Origin: Xanthostigma xanthostigma
Taxonomy: Eukaryota; Arthropoda; Insecta; Raphidioptera; Raphidiidae
Direction: 5' to 3'
DNA: 64,000 nucleotides
NCBI GenBank assembly: GCA_963575645.1
Contig: OY754464.1
Location: 74,126,948 to 74,190,947, forward strand
Within the stretch, counting starts at the first letter, position 1; every line of letters begins with the position of its first letter. Of the stretch, positions 32,157 through 41,744 are shown piece after piece. The position numbers and the translations under genes are program-made. The notes below the pieces were generated by a model. The model saw only the letters and a program-made list of their open reading frames with translations. It was not told the DNA's origin and did not search any database.

Positions 32157-33740
32157 TCCATGGAAATCGTACCATAAAAGGGGTCTTCACTTGCATCAAA
32201 TCGGGCAGTTCTGATTTTTTTTATATGTTGTATGTAATGAGGTGGTAATGACAAATATAATTTTTCCACCTCGAAAGCCTTCCGGAACATTGTAAAATTC
32301 ATGAAAAGCCATTAAATTTTGGATCATTTTTCAGTTTTTGCCATTTTTTACCACCAAGGACCTGTTTTACGGTAGTAGTCATATGAATTCTTTTAAAGAA
32401 GACTAAATTTGCAAGAAAATGAGAATAGTTGGGTCTCGATAAGCTGAATAGTTTCAAAGATACAGCTGTTCAAATGTTTGCAAAATTTCTTAAATAATAC
32501 AATTTAGAGTTTAGGGTGTCTGTCAAAAATATTTTTCTACTAAAGGTGTGCTTTTTATTATTTTTATATATAGTATAGGGTATATAATTATTTATAATAA
32601 AAAAAAACAAAACCATAATACTTTGCCGTAGTTAAAAATAGTTCTTCCAAGTTACGCTGTGGCAGCCAATCATAAATCGATGTTCCCAAACAATATTTTT
32701 CACTACATTATGCATCCCTGTTGTTATCGAGTGAGGTTAGAAATCCTGAAATGGGAGCTTGGTCTGACGAAACCACCGGCTCCTCAACCCCTGCTAAACA
32801 TGATTTCCTGCAACTGCAAAAAAGGTTGTACCAGCAGCTGTGGTTGCAGAAAAGCAGGACTCAAATGCTCGGCTGTTTGCAACCACTGCAGCGGCCAATC
32901 TTGTGATAACAAACCAGACCTGATCTGTGATGACATTGATGAACCTACCATCGATGACCCACCATCAGATGACGATTTCGACCTGCCTGAGCTGGTCGTT
33001 GACGAAATGCTACCGAAGCAAGCTCCCAAAAGGTGTACCGTCGATTTAGAGGTTCAGCCTGGTCCATCAAAGATATACAAGAAAAACTAATAATACAACT
33101 CCTGTGACGACCTCAACTTCAACCGCCACATGCAAAGATAATATGTATAACACAGTCTTTAAATTTTTATGCTGTAATTATTTCTTTTTAAAATTATAAT
33201 GCTTATTTCATAAGTCGTATTTCATTTTGTTTACTCACCTCAGCAACTTTGAACAGCTGTAGCTAGGGAACTATCAGATCTTAATATATCAAATTGGTCT
33301 CGTTTTGTTAAAAAAATTGTCTTCTTTAAAAACGTATATGAATTTATGCCGTGAAATAGATCAATAATTGACCACATTGACGAGAACGAGTAAAAACTCG
33401 AAAAAAAATTTTTTTTTGAAATTTTGCAAACATTTGAACAGCTGTATCTTTGAAACTATTCAGCTTATCGAGACCCAACTATTCTCATTTTGTTGCAAAT
33501 TTAGTCTACTTTAAAAGAATTCATAGTGACTTCTACCGTAAAACAGGTCCTTGGTGGTAAAAAATGGCAAAAACTGAAAAATGATCAAAAATTTAATGGC
33601 TTTTCATGAATTTTACAATGTTCCGGAAGGCTTTCGAGGTGGAAAAATTATATTTGTCATTACCACCTCATTATATACAACATATAAAAAAATCAGAACT
33701 GCCCCATTTGATGCAACTCAAAATGTACCAATTCCATGGA
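32157..33740 (+). mobile_element. TTAA-flanked element with ~385-bp TIRs carrying a Cys-rich ORF
   Basis: 1,584 bp, flanked by TTAA on both sides (32153-32156 and 33741-33744). Ends are TCCATGGAAATCGTACC and GGTACA-like/TTCCATGGA inverses. Long inverted arms, about 32157-32540 and 33400-33740, are highly alike. The right arm shows a partial internal duplication (33245-33385). The single-copy centre encodes one 143-aa protein, with no transposase. The TTAA target is piggyBac-like, but long arms and this cargo are not typical of that family. Confidence 0.8.
32659..33090 (+). CDS. Small CRC/CXC-like Cys-rich protein of a TTAA element
   Basis: 143 aa. Residues 39-84 carry nine cysteines spaced C-x-C-x3-C-x3-C-x-C-x6-C-x3-C-x2-C-x4-C (51, 53, 57, 61, 63, 70, 74, 77, 82), as in CNCKKGC...CGCRKAGLKCS. 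This resembles the tesmin/TSO1-type CXC zinc-binding module, and more closely the Cys-rich C-terminal modules of arthropod transposon proteins (PAP..LL..I.CNCKKGC). Residues 90-117 are very acidic. The tail is basic and ends KIYKKN. The N-terminal 30 residues look unrelated, so the start is uncertain and the ORF may be the last exon of a deleted protein. No frameshift in the Cys region. Function unknown; DNA binding is inferred. Confidence 0.6.
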   Translation: MAANHKSMFPNNIFHYIMHPCCYRVRLEILKWELGLTKPPAPQPLLNMISCNCKKGCTSSCGCRKAGLKCSAVCNHCSGQSCDNKPDLICDDIDEPTIDDPPSDDDFDLPELVVDEMLPKQAPKRCTVDLEVQPGPSKIYKKN

Positions 33741-33884
33741 TTAATTATATTTAAACATTTTTTTATTTAAAAAAATATACGAATAATTTTTCAGCCCATG
33801 GAGTTATTAAGATATTGAATTTTTAATTATTTCTTGTGCTATTTATTGTTGAAATTATTGTTAAAATAATATGTAACATTTTAC

Positions 33885-33950
33885 AAACTCTCCTGCTATA
33901 CTCATGTCATAGAGTAATAAAAATTATTATTATTACTATTATTTATTAAT
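33885..33950 (+). repeat. LINE 3' tail with ATT microsatellite
   Basis: CTCCTGCTATACTCATGTCAT then AGAGTAATAAAAATTATTAT: the ending of a CR1-like LINE with an (ATT)n tail. No coding part remains. Confidence 0.45.
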
Positions 33951-33969
33951 TGCAGTAAATCTGCGAAAA

Positions 33970-34145
33970 AAATGAAAAATGTGTTTCGAGAACGCATTAC
34001 AGAAGTGAAATTTTTAGTTGCAAATCATACTATTGCATTTGGACAAGTGGAAAAAATGTGGTTCGAGATAGTTCGCGTTCAGATTAACAGACTAAATATA
34101 TGAATGTGAACTATCTCGTAATGCGTTCTCGTAACACATTTAAAA
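33970..34145. repeat. Inverted repeat with paired GAGAACGCATTAC blocks
   Basis: ATGTGTTTCGAGAACGCATTAC (33979) faces GTAATGCGTTCTCGTAACACATT (34117-34140), and an inner pair GAGATAGTTC/GAACTATCTC lies at 34063 and 34106. A short MITE-like unit. Confidence 0.6.
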
Positions 34146-34149
34146 AAAA

Positions 34150-34700
34150 ATTTCCATTATAAATTTGTCCACATCTGTATAATATATATAAACAAAACTG
34201 TTCGTAGCTTGAAAGCTTCAGTTATAAAAGCACGTATTGAGCCAATAGTCGTTCAGAAACACCGACATACACAACGCATTCGCAGCCGAGTCCATCAACC
34301 GCGTGTAATAACTCTAAATAATATTAAAATTTAATATAAACACCGCCGTTGGCCATATGGGCAACCAATTCCTGGAGAGGCTTCGGGAATATTCACTACT
34401 TTCCGTATTTCTCTATTTGTTGTCATAACAGGGAATTTACAAGATGTTTAAAATGGCCCACATTTAATGTCGAGCGTTTATAATTTGAAATCTCTCTCTG
34501 TCTCTTCCTCTCCCTTCTGCCCGGCCCTCTGTCTGTAATTATAGGCAGAAGTGTTAGGGATTTGTTTTACCCATTTCTGTTGAATACGAAATTATTTTCT
34601 TAGCTAAATATAATTATCATTTCTATTGAAGTTAAACCTCCGTAGACGCGGTCTGAATCAAACGAAAAATGAAATGCTTCTTCTTCTCGGTAATGCTCGT
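34150..34700. other. Unclassified stretch
   Basis: Contains CGAGCGTTTATAATTTGAAA (34471), one of five scattered copies of this motif. No gene seen. Confidence 0.35.
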
Positions 34701-34705
34701 CTTGA

Positions 34706-34964
34706 TCCCCCGACAAAATATCGGCCGACATAATATCCCCCGACAAAATATCATCTTGACTAAATATCCTACGGACAAAATATCCCCCGACATAAAAACA
34801 ATTACGGGGTCGTGTCGATGCGATGGCGTTTTTTTGGCGCAGTGAAAAGGGGAAGGCGTTTGGGGGGAGACTTTAAAAAACGGGGTTGTGCATACAAAGT
34901 AAGATAGTACCTAATACAGTAATTCTACACCAGTTTTGCTGATAGGATATTTTGTCGGGGGACG
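34706..34964. repeat. ATATCCCCCGACAAA repeat unit / MITE
   Basis: ATCCCCCGACAAAATATC and variants (GGCCGACATAATATC, CTACGGACAAAATATC) are repeated about five times in tandem at 34704-34797; one inverted copy, GATATTTTGTCGGGGGAC, stands at 34946-34963. This suggests a MITE with multiplied ends. Confidence 0.65.
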
Positions 34965-34969
34965 AAAAC

Positions 34970-35215
34970 GCGCGGAGTCCTTCTCCGACTTTACCCGCAG
35001 TTGAGAGGAAAGAGTGCGAGAATAGTTTCTACTCTCTCTCTCTCTCTGCCAATGCGTCATACGCACTCTACGCGCTTGCGCACCGCGTACTGTGAGTATA
35101 CGTAGCATTTTCTCTCAAGAAGAAACGAAAGAAGTATTTAAAAATTTTTTAGAACGATCTGAAATCGATCTCACGCTTACTAATGTTTTTGTGTCAATCT
35201 GTACTTTCTCTACAC
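34970..35215. other. Unclassified, with short CT run
   Basis: A (CT)n run near 35031-35048 and a GC-rich CGCACTCTACGCGCTTGCGC patch; nothing else recognised. Confidence 0.35.
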
Positions 35216-35220
35216 CTATA

Positions 35221-35672
35221 CAGGATGTTCTACAAACTCTATGACAAACTTTGACAAATGGTAAGTCACTTGATTTTAAACATATTTTTTTTAATAAACA
35301 TGGGTCCGATTCGTTTTTGTTTATAAGTTACAAGCATTTGAAGAATCAAAAACGTAGGCTGATAAATAGAAATATCGGTTGTTATGACAATAATTATTGT
35401 TAGTGTAATTTTAATTATTTATTAGATATTTCGTGTGAAAGTTCTAAATAAAAAATAAAAGCTGAGGGTGGACATTTCGAACAAATTTTATAGTCTTAAG
35501 TTTTGTGATTATCATTTAAATTAAATTTTTATTGTTAATTGTTAATAAAGGTTAAATGCTTGTAACTTCTAAACAAAAACGAATCGGATACATGTTTATT
35601 AAAAAAAAAATGTTTAAAATCAAGTGACCTACCATCTGTCAAAGTTTGTCATAGAGCTTGTAGAACACCCTG
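35221..35672. mobile_element. TA-flanked MITE with ~120-bp TIRs
   Basis: 452 bp. The left end CAGGATGTTCTACAAACTCT and its inverse at the right (CAGGGTGTTCTACAAGCTCT) continue matching for about 120 bp. TA flanks both ends (35219-35220, 35673-35674), as for Tc1/mariner. Non-coding AT-rich middle. Confidence 0.85.
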
Positions 35673-35891
35673 TATAGCAAAATTTCTGATCTGTTAGTAT
35701 ACAAATATTTTTATATTTTATACATACTTTAGAAGTTCGGAAAATATACAACCAAAGTTTTAACAGTATTTTATATCTTTTAAAGGAGATTCCTAAAATT
35801 CTTTGTCTTCGGTTGGTAACACACGCCGATCGCATTTTAAGTTTACAAATTACTATTATACGTTCCGTATAAATATAGACGCTTCATTCTA

Positions 35892-36426
35892 CTGTTGGAT
35901 TTTTAAAAGAAGACCGGTCTATGGAATGTAGTCCTATGACCTTATTGCAGAAGAGCGCACATGTATTTTATATTACATAATATTAGTAAAAGGTAATGAT
36001 CCTGGAACCGCTTCTATGCAATAAGGGAGTCCAGTCGACCAAACGTTTAACAATTGTGTTATCGCGATAATTGTACTATTACTATAGCCGTACGACTATA
36101 CAGCGACACTTGCTAACAGTACAAAAAAATCATACACCAGACAGTACATAGGCGTGCGTCCACGGACTAAGTTGAGAGGTGTTGTCTGAATATCATCAAA
36201 ATGGAAAGTAAAAAGGGAAAATCAGTTAGAAGTGGCGCTAGGGAGGTCATAGCGAATGTAATTAAAATGTGCGAGTTAGAGGCTCAAAATAATGCCTTAA
36301 AATTTAAAGCTATACTTACATTGTTTGCATGCCTTGCTATGCGCCGCCTATGAATTCCGATAATTTGGGAACACATCAGCGACTTCTTGCCCTTTCCCCA
36401 CCGGTCTTCTTTCGCCGATCGCACAG
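35892..36426 (+). mobile_element. Tc1-like non-autonomous element, copy 1
   Basis: 535 bp between TA dinucleotides (35890-35891, 36427-36428). Imperfect TIRs of about 28 bp, CTGTTGGATTTTTAAAAGAA / CTGTGCGATCGGCGAAAGAA, both run into GACCGGT. A near-identical copy in opposite orientation is 4 kb away (40535-41047). It keeps the beginning of a transposase-like frame (36201-36353). Confidence 0.85.
36201..36353 (+). pseudogene. N-terminal remnant of a Tc1-like transposase
   Basis: 50 codons starting MESKKGKSVRSGAREVIANV and ending before TGA. The K-x-R-x-x-REVI-x-NVIK-x-CE pattern resembles the first helix region of IS630/Tc1-type transposases of insects. The rest of the DNA-binding domain and the DDE domain are missing. 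The last 13 residues differ from copy 2 because of a 4-bp indel. Confidence 0.5.
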
Positions 36427-36429
36427 TAG

Positions 36430-36880
36430 ACTGTTTCTAGCATGGCCAAACGATCATGTCAATTTTTTAGGATTCCATATTTTCCAAAGTAACTGGCGGA
36501 CATTCTTAAACGGTTTTAATGTTTAGTATTGAAATTTTAACAACTGCTGTTTTTTTTTTCCCTCTTATATCACGAGTATGAAAAAGTTCAGAAGCACTGT
36601 TGTAGAGAATCGCACCATTAATAAATTCCAAACTGCCAACTTTGGTAATATAATATTGAAACATTATACATTCCTTACTCTGAAATATTTCTTCAGGCAT
36701 TGTCAGAAATAATATGTTCGTTTGAATTTGAAATAATTTATACAATAAAAGCCAATGTTTGCTTAGGTTAATTAAATAAAGTATGTACCTACTTACATTT
36801 GTAACAAAGAACTAACAGCCTGTTCTTACTATACAGTGTGTCCGCGCGAAATCTTTTCACGTATTCCAATCGTTATTAGA
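36430..36880. other. Unclassified stretch
   Basis: AT-rich; CAGTGTGTCCGCG at 36834 resembles the terminus of the giant palindrome at 57629, but no partner end is seen. Confidence 0.35.
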
Positions 36881-37037
36881 AGATCGCTCAATACTATCGA
36901 CACGTAAAATTTACGTATAATCAAAAATAAGCAATGATATTTATAATAGTATTTATTAATAATAATTTTTATTATAAACAACTAAAAAAAATCCAAAAAT
37001 AATTAAAATTAACAATAACTCTTAGTAAAAATAGTAG

Positions 37038-37200
37038 CTACAAAGTTGTTTTAATAACAACTTTAAGGCATATTTTAACTTGGTGCTCGCCACATATTGG
37101 TTTTTTGCATTTTGAACAGTATGTTGTAGTCATTCTCTTTTTAGCGGTAGGGCATTTATGGCAATATTTTCTAGGACCTTTTTTTATTATTATTGTTGTC
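37038..37200 (-). pseudogene. piggyBac transposase, C-terminal Cys-rich domain
   Basis: Minus-strand frame GPRKYCHKCPTAKKRMTTTY then CSKCKKPICGEHQVKICL and a stop. The CxxC...CxxCxxxxC...H pattern is the zinc-binding Cys-rich domain that ends piggyBac transposases and binds the TIR region. The DDD catalytic domain (normally some 350 residues between the two parts) is gone. Confidence 0.8.
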
Positions 37201-37255
37201 TTCTTCTCGAGCTTCTTCTATCTCACTTGTTTTTCCCAGAATATTCTCAATAATT

Positions 37256-37600
37256 TCAAAAAATGCACATAGGCCAGATTTCTGAGTGTGATGTAGATGC
37301 AACTGGATCTTCAGAAACAGTAGGTGCCATTCTTGCCCGCTTTTTAAGCAATGGAGGTATACTGAATTTTTTCGGTTCCCAAACTTTTCTCAAACATATT
37401 TCTAAGGTTTCGTCTGAGTCGTCTTCTTCGGGCAAATAATCTGGGTCGCATAAACTATCGTCAGATTCACTGTCTGTAAAGTTTTGTTCTATCTCAGCAT
37501 TATCTTCTACTTCACTATCACCACTTTCATATAAAAGTTGTTCAATTTCGGCATCTGTTCGGTTTTTTCTACTCATTTTCATACTATAAAATTCCCGCAC
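37256..37600 (-). pseudogene. piggyBac transposase, N-terminal acidic region
   Basis: The frame carries SRKNRTDAEIEQLLYESGDS followed by a long acidic stretch (DSESDDSLCDPDYLPEEDDS), typical of piggyBac transposase N-termini. The methionine of MKMSRKN is the likelier start than the upstream one. The frame ends shortly after SEIWPMCIF, where sequence from further downstream in the gene has been joined out of frame. Confidence 0.75.
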
Positions 37601-37874
37601 AATACTATCGAAACGTCAGACTTACGTATTAAAAATTATCTCTTAATACTATCGACACGTAAATTTGACGTACAGAGTTTTAAATTATGGTACAAAATGA
37701 ACACTTCCACTTGTAACACTATACTAAACTGTGCAGAACGTCTATAATATATCTTAAGGAGGGCACTGCTAGAGGGTGAAAAGGGAATTTTAAAGGATGG
37801 GGTTGCTGCAGGGGAGTTTTTGAAAAAATACGTAATTTTTACGTATGATAGTATTCTAGGGTTAAGTTAGAAAT

Positions 37875-38489
37875 TAGAAGCTTAGGGCAGCTGCACACAA
37901 GGTTAGTTTTGTGCTGATTGGCGCGCTGACTGAACCTTGTACCGTAGAATGAAAAAAAACGGAACCCTTATAGAATCACGTTGTCTGCCCGTCTGTTTGT
38001 TCATCAAGACCCCTTTTTCTTCAAATAAGATCAATAGCCCATATTCTTGTAAAAAATTCAAACTTCCAAGCCAATGCAATAGATAATTAAGGCTAGAAAC
38101 ACTGCTTAGAGTTCTGCTGGCCGGTAGGCTGGGTACGAAACTGGAAATGACGTCATTGCGGGCTCGCCTGCTAACTTACAAGATAGGTTTTAAAATTAGA
38201 ACCATGCCAATCAGGAAGCAGTATCTTGTCACGTGGGCACTTGAACAAACGCCCCCACAAACCAACATGGCGTCATTCTGCTCAGAGTCAGACACAACAT
38301 ACACGTTTTGCTCTGTGTTTATATTTGAACTGTCACTGCGCGCGCATCAAATTTATTCACAAAACTAGCTTGAAAAGACGTCTCGTGTGAAGCGAGCATC
38401 TAACAGCAATCAAGAAAATCGGCTAGAAAACTAGTAGGCAAATCTAGCAAGGAATCTAGCAGCGTTTATAGCCTCGTGTGCAGCGGTCT
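37875..38489. mobile_element. PIF/Harbinger-like MITE, copy 1, disrupted
   Basis: The right end GCCTCGTGTGCAGCGGTCT matches the 54710-55142 copy. The left end is split: GGGCAGCTGCACACAAGG at 37877 and GGCTAGAAACACTGC at 38091, with LINE-like sequence (ACGGAACCCTTATAGAATCA) between. The body shares CACGTGGGCACTTGAACA and ATGGCGTCATTCTG with copy 2. Confidence 0.65.
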
Positions 38490-38736
38490 TTAGATACAAT
38501 CAAGTCCTTCATATTCGTGGATCATACGCGATCATAGAAATACGCGATCATAGAAAGTATGCGAAAGTGACGTTATCCTAGGTGATGATTGTAAACTATT
38601 AGTAGAAGTTTTGTTCCAAAATATGTATTGAAGGAGATTTATTTGCTTGAGGAACAATTTAAAAATAAGCTTTACCAGAGTATCGCTTGTGGTCAACGAG
38701 GTATGTTATAATGTTTAGTTTTATCTTTATTTGTAA

Positions 38737-39273
38737 TTAGCGGTCCCGTCCGGTTTCACCCGGGTGTAAAAGAACGAATGGGGAATGGAGGACCATGAGT
38801 ACACACATTTATATTAGTTTACCGAGATGAATGTTGTGTCCAAATTTCATGATGATCGGAGTTACCGTTCAAAATTTTTTGTCGATAAAAAGCAGTATTT
38901 ATACTTTTTTTAACTAATAATTTTTTTTTAATTAATTAAATAAAATTAAAATATATTTTAATGTAAGCCTTAGAAGAAAGCAATGTAGAAAATAAAAAAT
39001 AAATAAAATTGCATTCGCCAAACGTAGGGCTCGAACCCACGACCCTGGTATTGATAGTCTTGTGCTCTACCGATTGCGCTAGCCGGCGTTGTATGCTTAC
39101 ATCGCTAATATGAGTATACTTAGTGCATTTCACCTGAATAGAAGCTTATTTTTTAGATACATTTGGAACATTTTTCATTAATGCTCCGCTCCTAATCGTC
39201 GTAGCCTGATTTTATATAGCCTATAGCCTTCCTCGATAAATGAGCACTCTTCAGCTTTATATATTAGTATAGA
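38737..39273 (-). mobile_element. Helitron with internal tRNA-like block, full length
   Basis: Minus-strand TCTATACTAATATATAAAGC at 39273 (preceded by A) to a terminal hairpin and CTAA at 38737 (followed by T). This is the Helitron pattern TC...CTRR between A and T, with the Lep1-type start. 537 bp, non-autonomous: no Rep/helicase. It is nested in the fold-back element 38600-39434, so it is younger. Confidence 0.85.
39016..39088 (-). tRNA. tRNA-like block inside Helitron (not a functional tRNA)
   Basis: The minus strand reads GCCGGCTAGCGCAATCGGTA through GTGGGTTCGAGCCCTACG: intact A and B boxes, best resembling tRNA-Lys. The anticodon loop CTATCAA is not Lys (CTCTTAA) and the acceptor stem is imperfect. 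Same orientation as the Helitron in all five copies. Confidence 0.65.
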
Positions 39274-39327
39274 TTTAAATATCAAAATAATATTAAATGT
39301 AATGAATACTATACCTACATGTTCGTA

Positions 39328-39365
39328 GGCCCTGATGATGAAAATATATTTTTCGAACGTTGGCC
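39328..39365 (+). ncRNA. Putative hammerhead core with canonical CTGATGA
   Basis: GGCC (39328-39331), CTGATGA (39332-39338), stem II GAAAA/TTTTC around TATAT (39340-39354), GAA (39355-39357), CGT, T, GGCC (39362-39365) pairing with the first GGCC. The A expected at 15.1 is missing (GAAC instead of GAAA), so this copy may be impaired. Confidence 0.5.
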
Positions 39366-39449
39366 ACAACTCACAAGCGATACTCTGGTAAAGCTCATTT
39401 TGTAATTGTTCCTCAACCAAATAAATCTCCTTTAATTGTAAACTATATT

Positions 39450-40530
39450 AAATTGTTATAATGGTACAGAACCATCAAGGTGTCAGTTCGACTCGTATTT
39501 GTCCGCCTTTTTTTCAATCTTTTTGAAATATTTATCGGCGAATAATTGAAGAATTTCGTAAAATTACACCAACATAATTTTTCCAATGTGGAATACCTAC
39601 CTATAACTCGGGTATTTAATAAACCATTAACTTTATTCTGGAACTTTATTACACAAAAAAAAATGCTTAAAATGAAATATTTTTTCTGAGCCCGCCGAAA
39701 AAATATAGGTAGTAGGTACTTTGAAATACCTTGAACCCTGAGGACGGTTAGGTATTCCATCTCGATTATCCAGGCGCCCAAAGTTTTCAATTTCTATCTC
39801 GAAAGCAAAACACTTAAATTCGCCGAAATGTTTTTACGATGTCCACATATCGAGTGTTCGATTAATTATTTCGAAATACAAAACCTGGCATTTAGTTTTA
39901 GTGACTCGATTACAAATGTCTACGAGTTTTGATGCACCTTAATTAATTACATTTTTTTTAAACCCCTGTGAATTAAATTGATCAAAAAGCTGTGCCTTAA
40001 TCAAGTTAAAATCCATAACCCTTCGTGAACCATTCAATTAGGTTTAAATGCCGCGTTCATTTTATATATACCTCTAAGTGATGTATCGGGGTAAAAACCC
40101 CAACAAAGTTGCTTCCATGATTGGTTGAAAATCGTGTATTGATTCCGCGTCGAAATATTCTATGAATAGGTAATCTAGATGCCTACGGATATCCATCAAA
40201 CCATTTTGTACGTGACTACATTGTTTGAAACTTGGGTTGTATACAGGGATGATAGCAAAATGCTATATAGACTAACAATTTCAATGGAGCAGAAGTTGAC
40301 TGATTGCAAATGAGACGATTCTCATTCTGCTGTCTTTTGTTTGTGAAACACTAAAATTGTTATAGTTTTTCTCATAAAGGCCTCTCCTTGTCTGTTATGC
40401 TAAATGTATAAATGGTGTTTTAAAATTGTGCGCCACGACTGTAGAAATGTGTTTTCAACCAAGAATAAGCAAACAAGCTTATATTAACGATGTTTACCAT
40501 TTGAGAATGACCATAGATTGTGATAATATA
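39450..40530. other. Unclassified stretch
   Basis: No gene or repeat partner recognised in about 1.1 kb; the open frames have no known motif. Confidence 0.4.
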
Positions 40531-40534
40531 ACTA

Positions 40535-41047
40535 CTGTGCGATCGGCGAAAGAAGACCGGTGGGGAAAGGGCAAGAAGTCGTTGATGTGTTCCCAAATTA
40601 TCGGAATTCATAGGCGGCGCATAGCAAGGCATGCAACCAATGTATAGCTTTAAATTTTAAGGCATTATTTTGAGCCTCTAACTCGCACATTTTAATTACA
40701 TTCGCTATGACCTCCCTAGCGCCACTTCTAACTGTTTTTCCCTTTTTACTTTCCATTTTGATAATATTCAGACAACACCCCTCAACTTAGTCCGTGAACG
40801 CACACCTATGTACTGTCTGGTGTATGATTTTTTTGTACTGTTAGCAAGTGTAGTCCTACAGCTATGGCAATAGTACAATTATCGCGAAACGACAATTGCG
40901 ACACGTTTGGTCGACTGGACTCCCTTATTGCATAGAAGCGGTTCCAGGATCATTACCTTTTACTAATATAAAATACATGTGCGCTCTTCTGCAATAAGGT
41001 CATAGGACTACATTCCATTGACCGGTCTTCTTTTAAAAATCCAACAG
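40535..41047 (-). mobile_element. Tc1-like non-autonomous element, copy 2 (inverted)
   Basis: 513 bp between TA dinucleotides (40533-40534, 41048-41049); reverse complement of 35892-36426 with few differences. The two copies form a 5-kb inverted pair around the piggyBac, Harbinger-like and Helitron elements. Confidence 0.85.
40598..40756 (-). pseudogene. N-terminal remnant of a Tc1-like transposase, copy 2
   Basis: 52 codons, MESKKGKTVRSGAREVIANV..., one replacement (S to T) from copy 1 over the shared part. A 4-bp indel after KFKAI changes the C-terminal residues to HWLHALLCAAYEFR. The divergent ends show that only the first ~38 residues come from the parent protein. Confidence 0.5.
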
Positions 41048-41124
41048 TACAGTTTTTACGTATGCGGAAGCAGTCTAATGTCGTTGTGACACTCTCTGTC
41101 ATGTGCAAAGTTAGATTTTACTTA

Positions 41125-41740
41125 TCTATACTAATATATAAAGCTGAAGAGTTTGTTTGTTTGTTTGAACGCGCTAATCTCAGGAACTACTGGTTCAAAT
41201 TGAAAAAAAAATTTTTTGCTGGATAGCTCATTTATCGAGGAAGGCTATAGGCTATATAAAATCAGGCTACGACCAGTAGGAGCGGAGCATTAATGAAAAA
41301 TGTTGCAAAATGTATCTCAAAGATAAACTTCTATTCATGTGAAATGCACTAACTAAGTATACTCATATTAGCGATGAAAGAATACAACGTCGGCTAGCGC
41401 AATCGGTAGAGCACAAGACTGTCAATACCAGGGTCGTGGGTTCGAGCCCTATACGTTCGGCGAATGCATTTTTATTTTTTTTTATTTTCTACATTGCTTT
41501 CTTTTAAGGCTTACAGTTAAATTTATTTTAATTTTATTTAATTAATTAAAAAAAAATGTTTAGTTAAAAAAAGTATAAATACTGTTTTTTATCGACAAAA
41601 ACTTTTGAACGGTAACTAGGATCATCATGAAATTTGGACACAACATTCATCTCGATACACTAAGATGAATGTGTGTACTTATGTTCCTCCGTTGCCCATT
41701 CGTTCTCTTACACCCGGGTGAAACCGGACGGGACCGCTAG
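41125..41740 (+). mobile_element. Helitron with internal tRNA-like block, full length, reference copy
   Basis: Starts TCTATACTAATATATAAAGC after A and ends GGACCGCTAG before T. The 3' hairpin CCGGGT/ACCGG (41713-41725) lies about 10 nt from CTAG. 616 bp; the first 270 bp include GAGTTTGTTTGTTTGTTTGA and GGCTATAGGCTATATAAA. The tRNA-like block is central (41389-41462). Related copies: 30445-30885, 38737-39273, 46863-47125 and 55492-56369. No Rep/helicase. Confidence 0.9.
41389..41462 (+). tRNA. tRNA-like block inside Helitron (not a functional tRNA)
   Basis: GTCGGCTAGCGCAATCGGTA (A box intact) and GTGGGTTCGAGCCCTAT (B box intact), tRNA-Lys-like overall but with GTC in the anticodon place. It could serve as an internal pol III promoter; that is inference. 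Confidence 0.65.
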
Positions 41741-41744
41741 TAAT

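Larger units (their letters stand above)
36885..37861 (-). mobile_element. piggyBac element with internal deletion
   Basis: The right side ends ...TTCTAGGG followed by TTAA (37862-37865); read inward this is TTAA-CCCTAGAA, the classic piggyBac terminus. Subterminal ATACTATCGACACGTAAA blocks recur at 36889, 37590, 37645 and (inverted) 37833-37855. The left TTAA end is not found. Inside are the first and last parts of a transposase on the minus strand, with the catalytic middle deleted. Confidence 0.85.
38600..39434. mobile_element. Second fold-back family with hammerhead-like core; 12-bp TSD; Helitron inside
   Basis: The direct repeat ATTGTAAACTAT at 38588-38599 and 39435-39446 brackets the unit. 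Inverted arms: GGAGATTTATTTGCTTGAGG (38633) against its complement at 39410-39432, both with AAGCTTTACCAGAGTATCGC-type sequence. Removing the Helitron (38737-39273) leaves 298 bp, the same size class as family A. The right arm holds CTGATGA...GAA (39332-39357). Confidence 0.75.

Noticed and set aside
36834-36850. Left end of a palindrome-type element (CAGTGTGTCCGCG)
   Set aside because: Resembles the 57629 terminus, but no opposite end or arm could be found nearby.
39016-39088. A genuine tRNA gene (and its relatives at 30552, 41389, 46981 and 55492)
   Set aside because: All five sit at the same place in one Helitron family, anticodons differ (GTC, ATC, GTT), and acceptor stems are imperfect. 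They are tRNA-derived, not tRNA genes.
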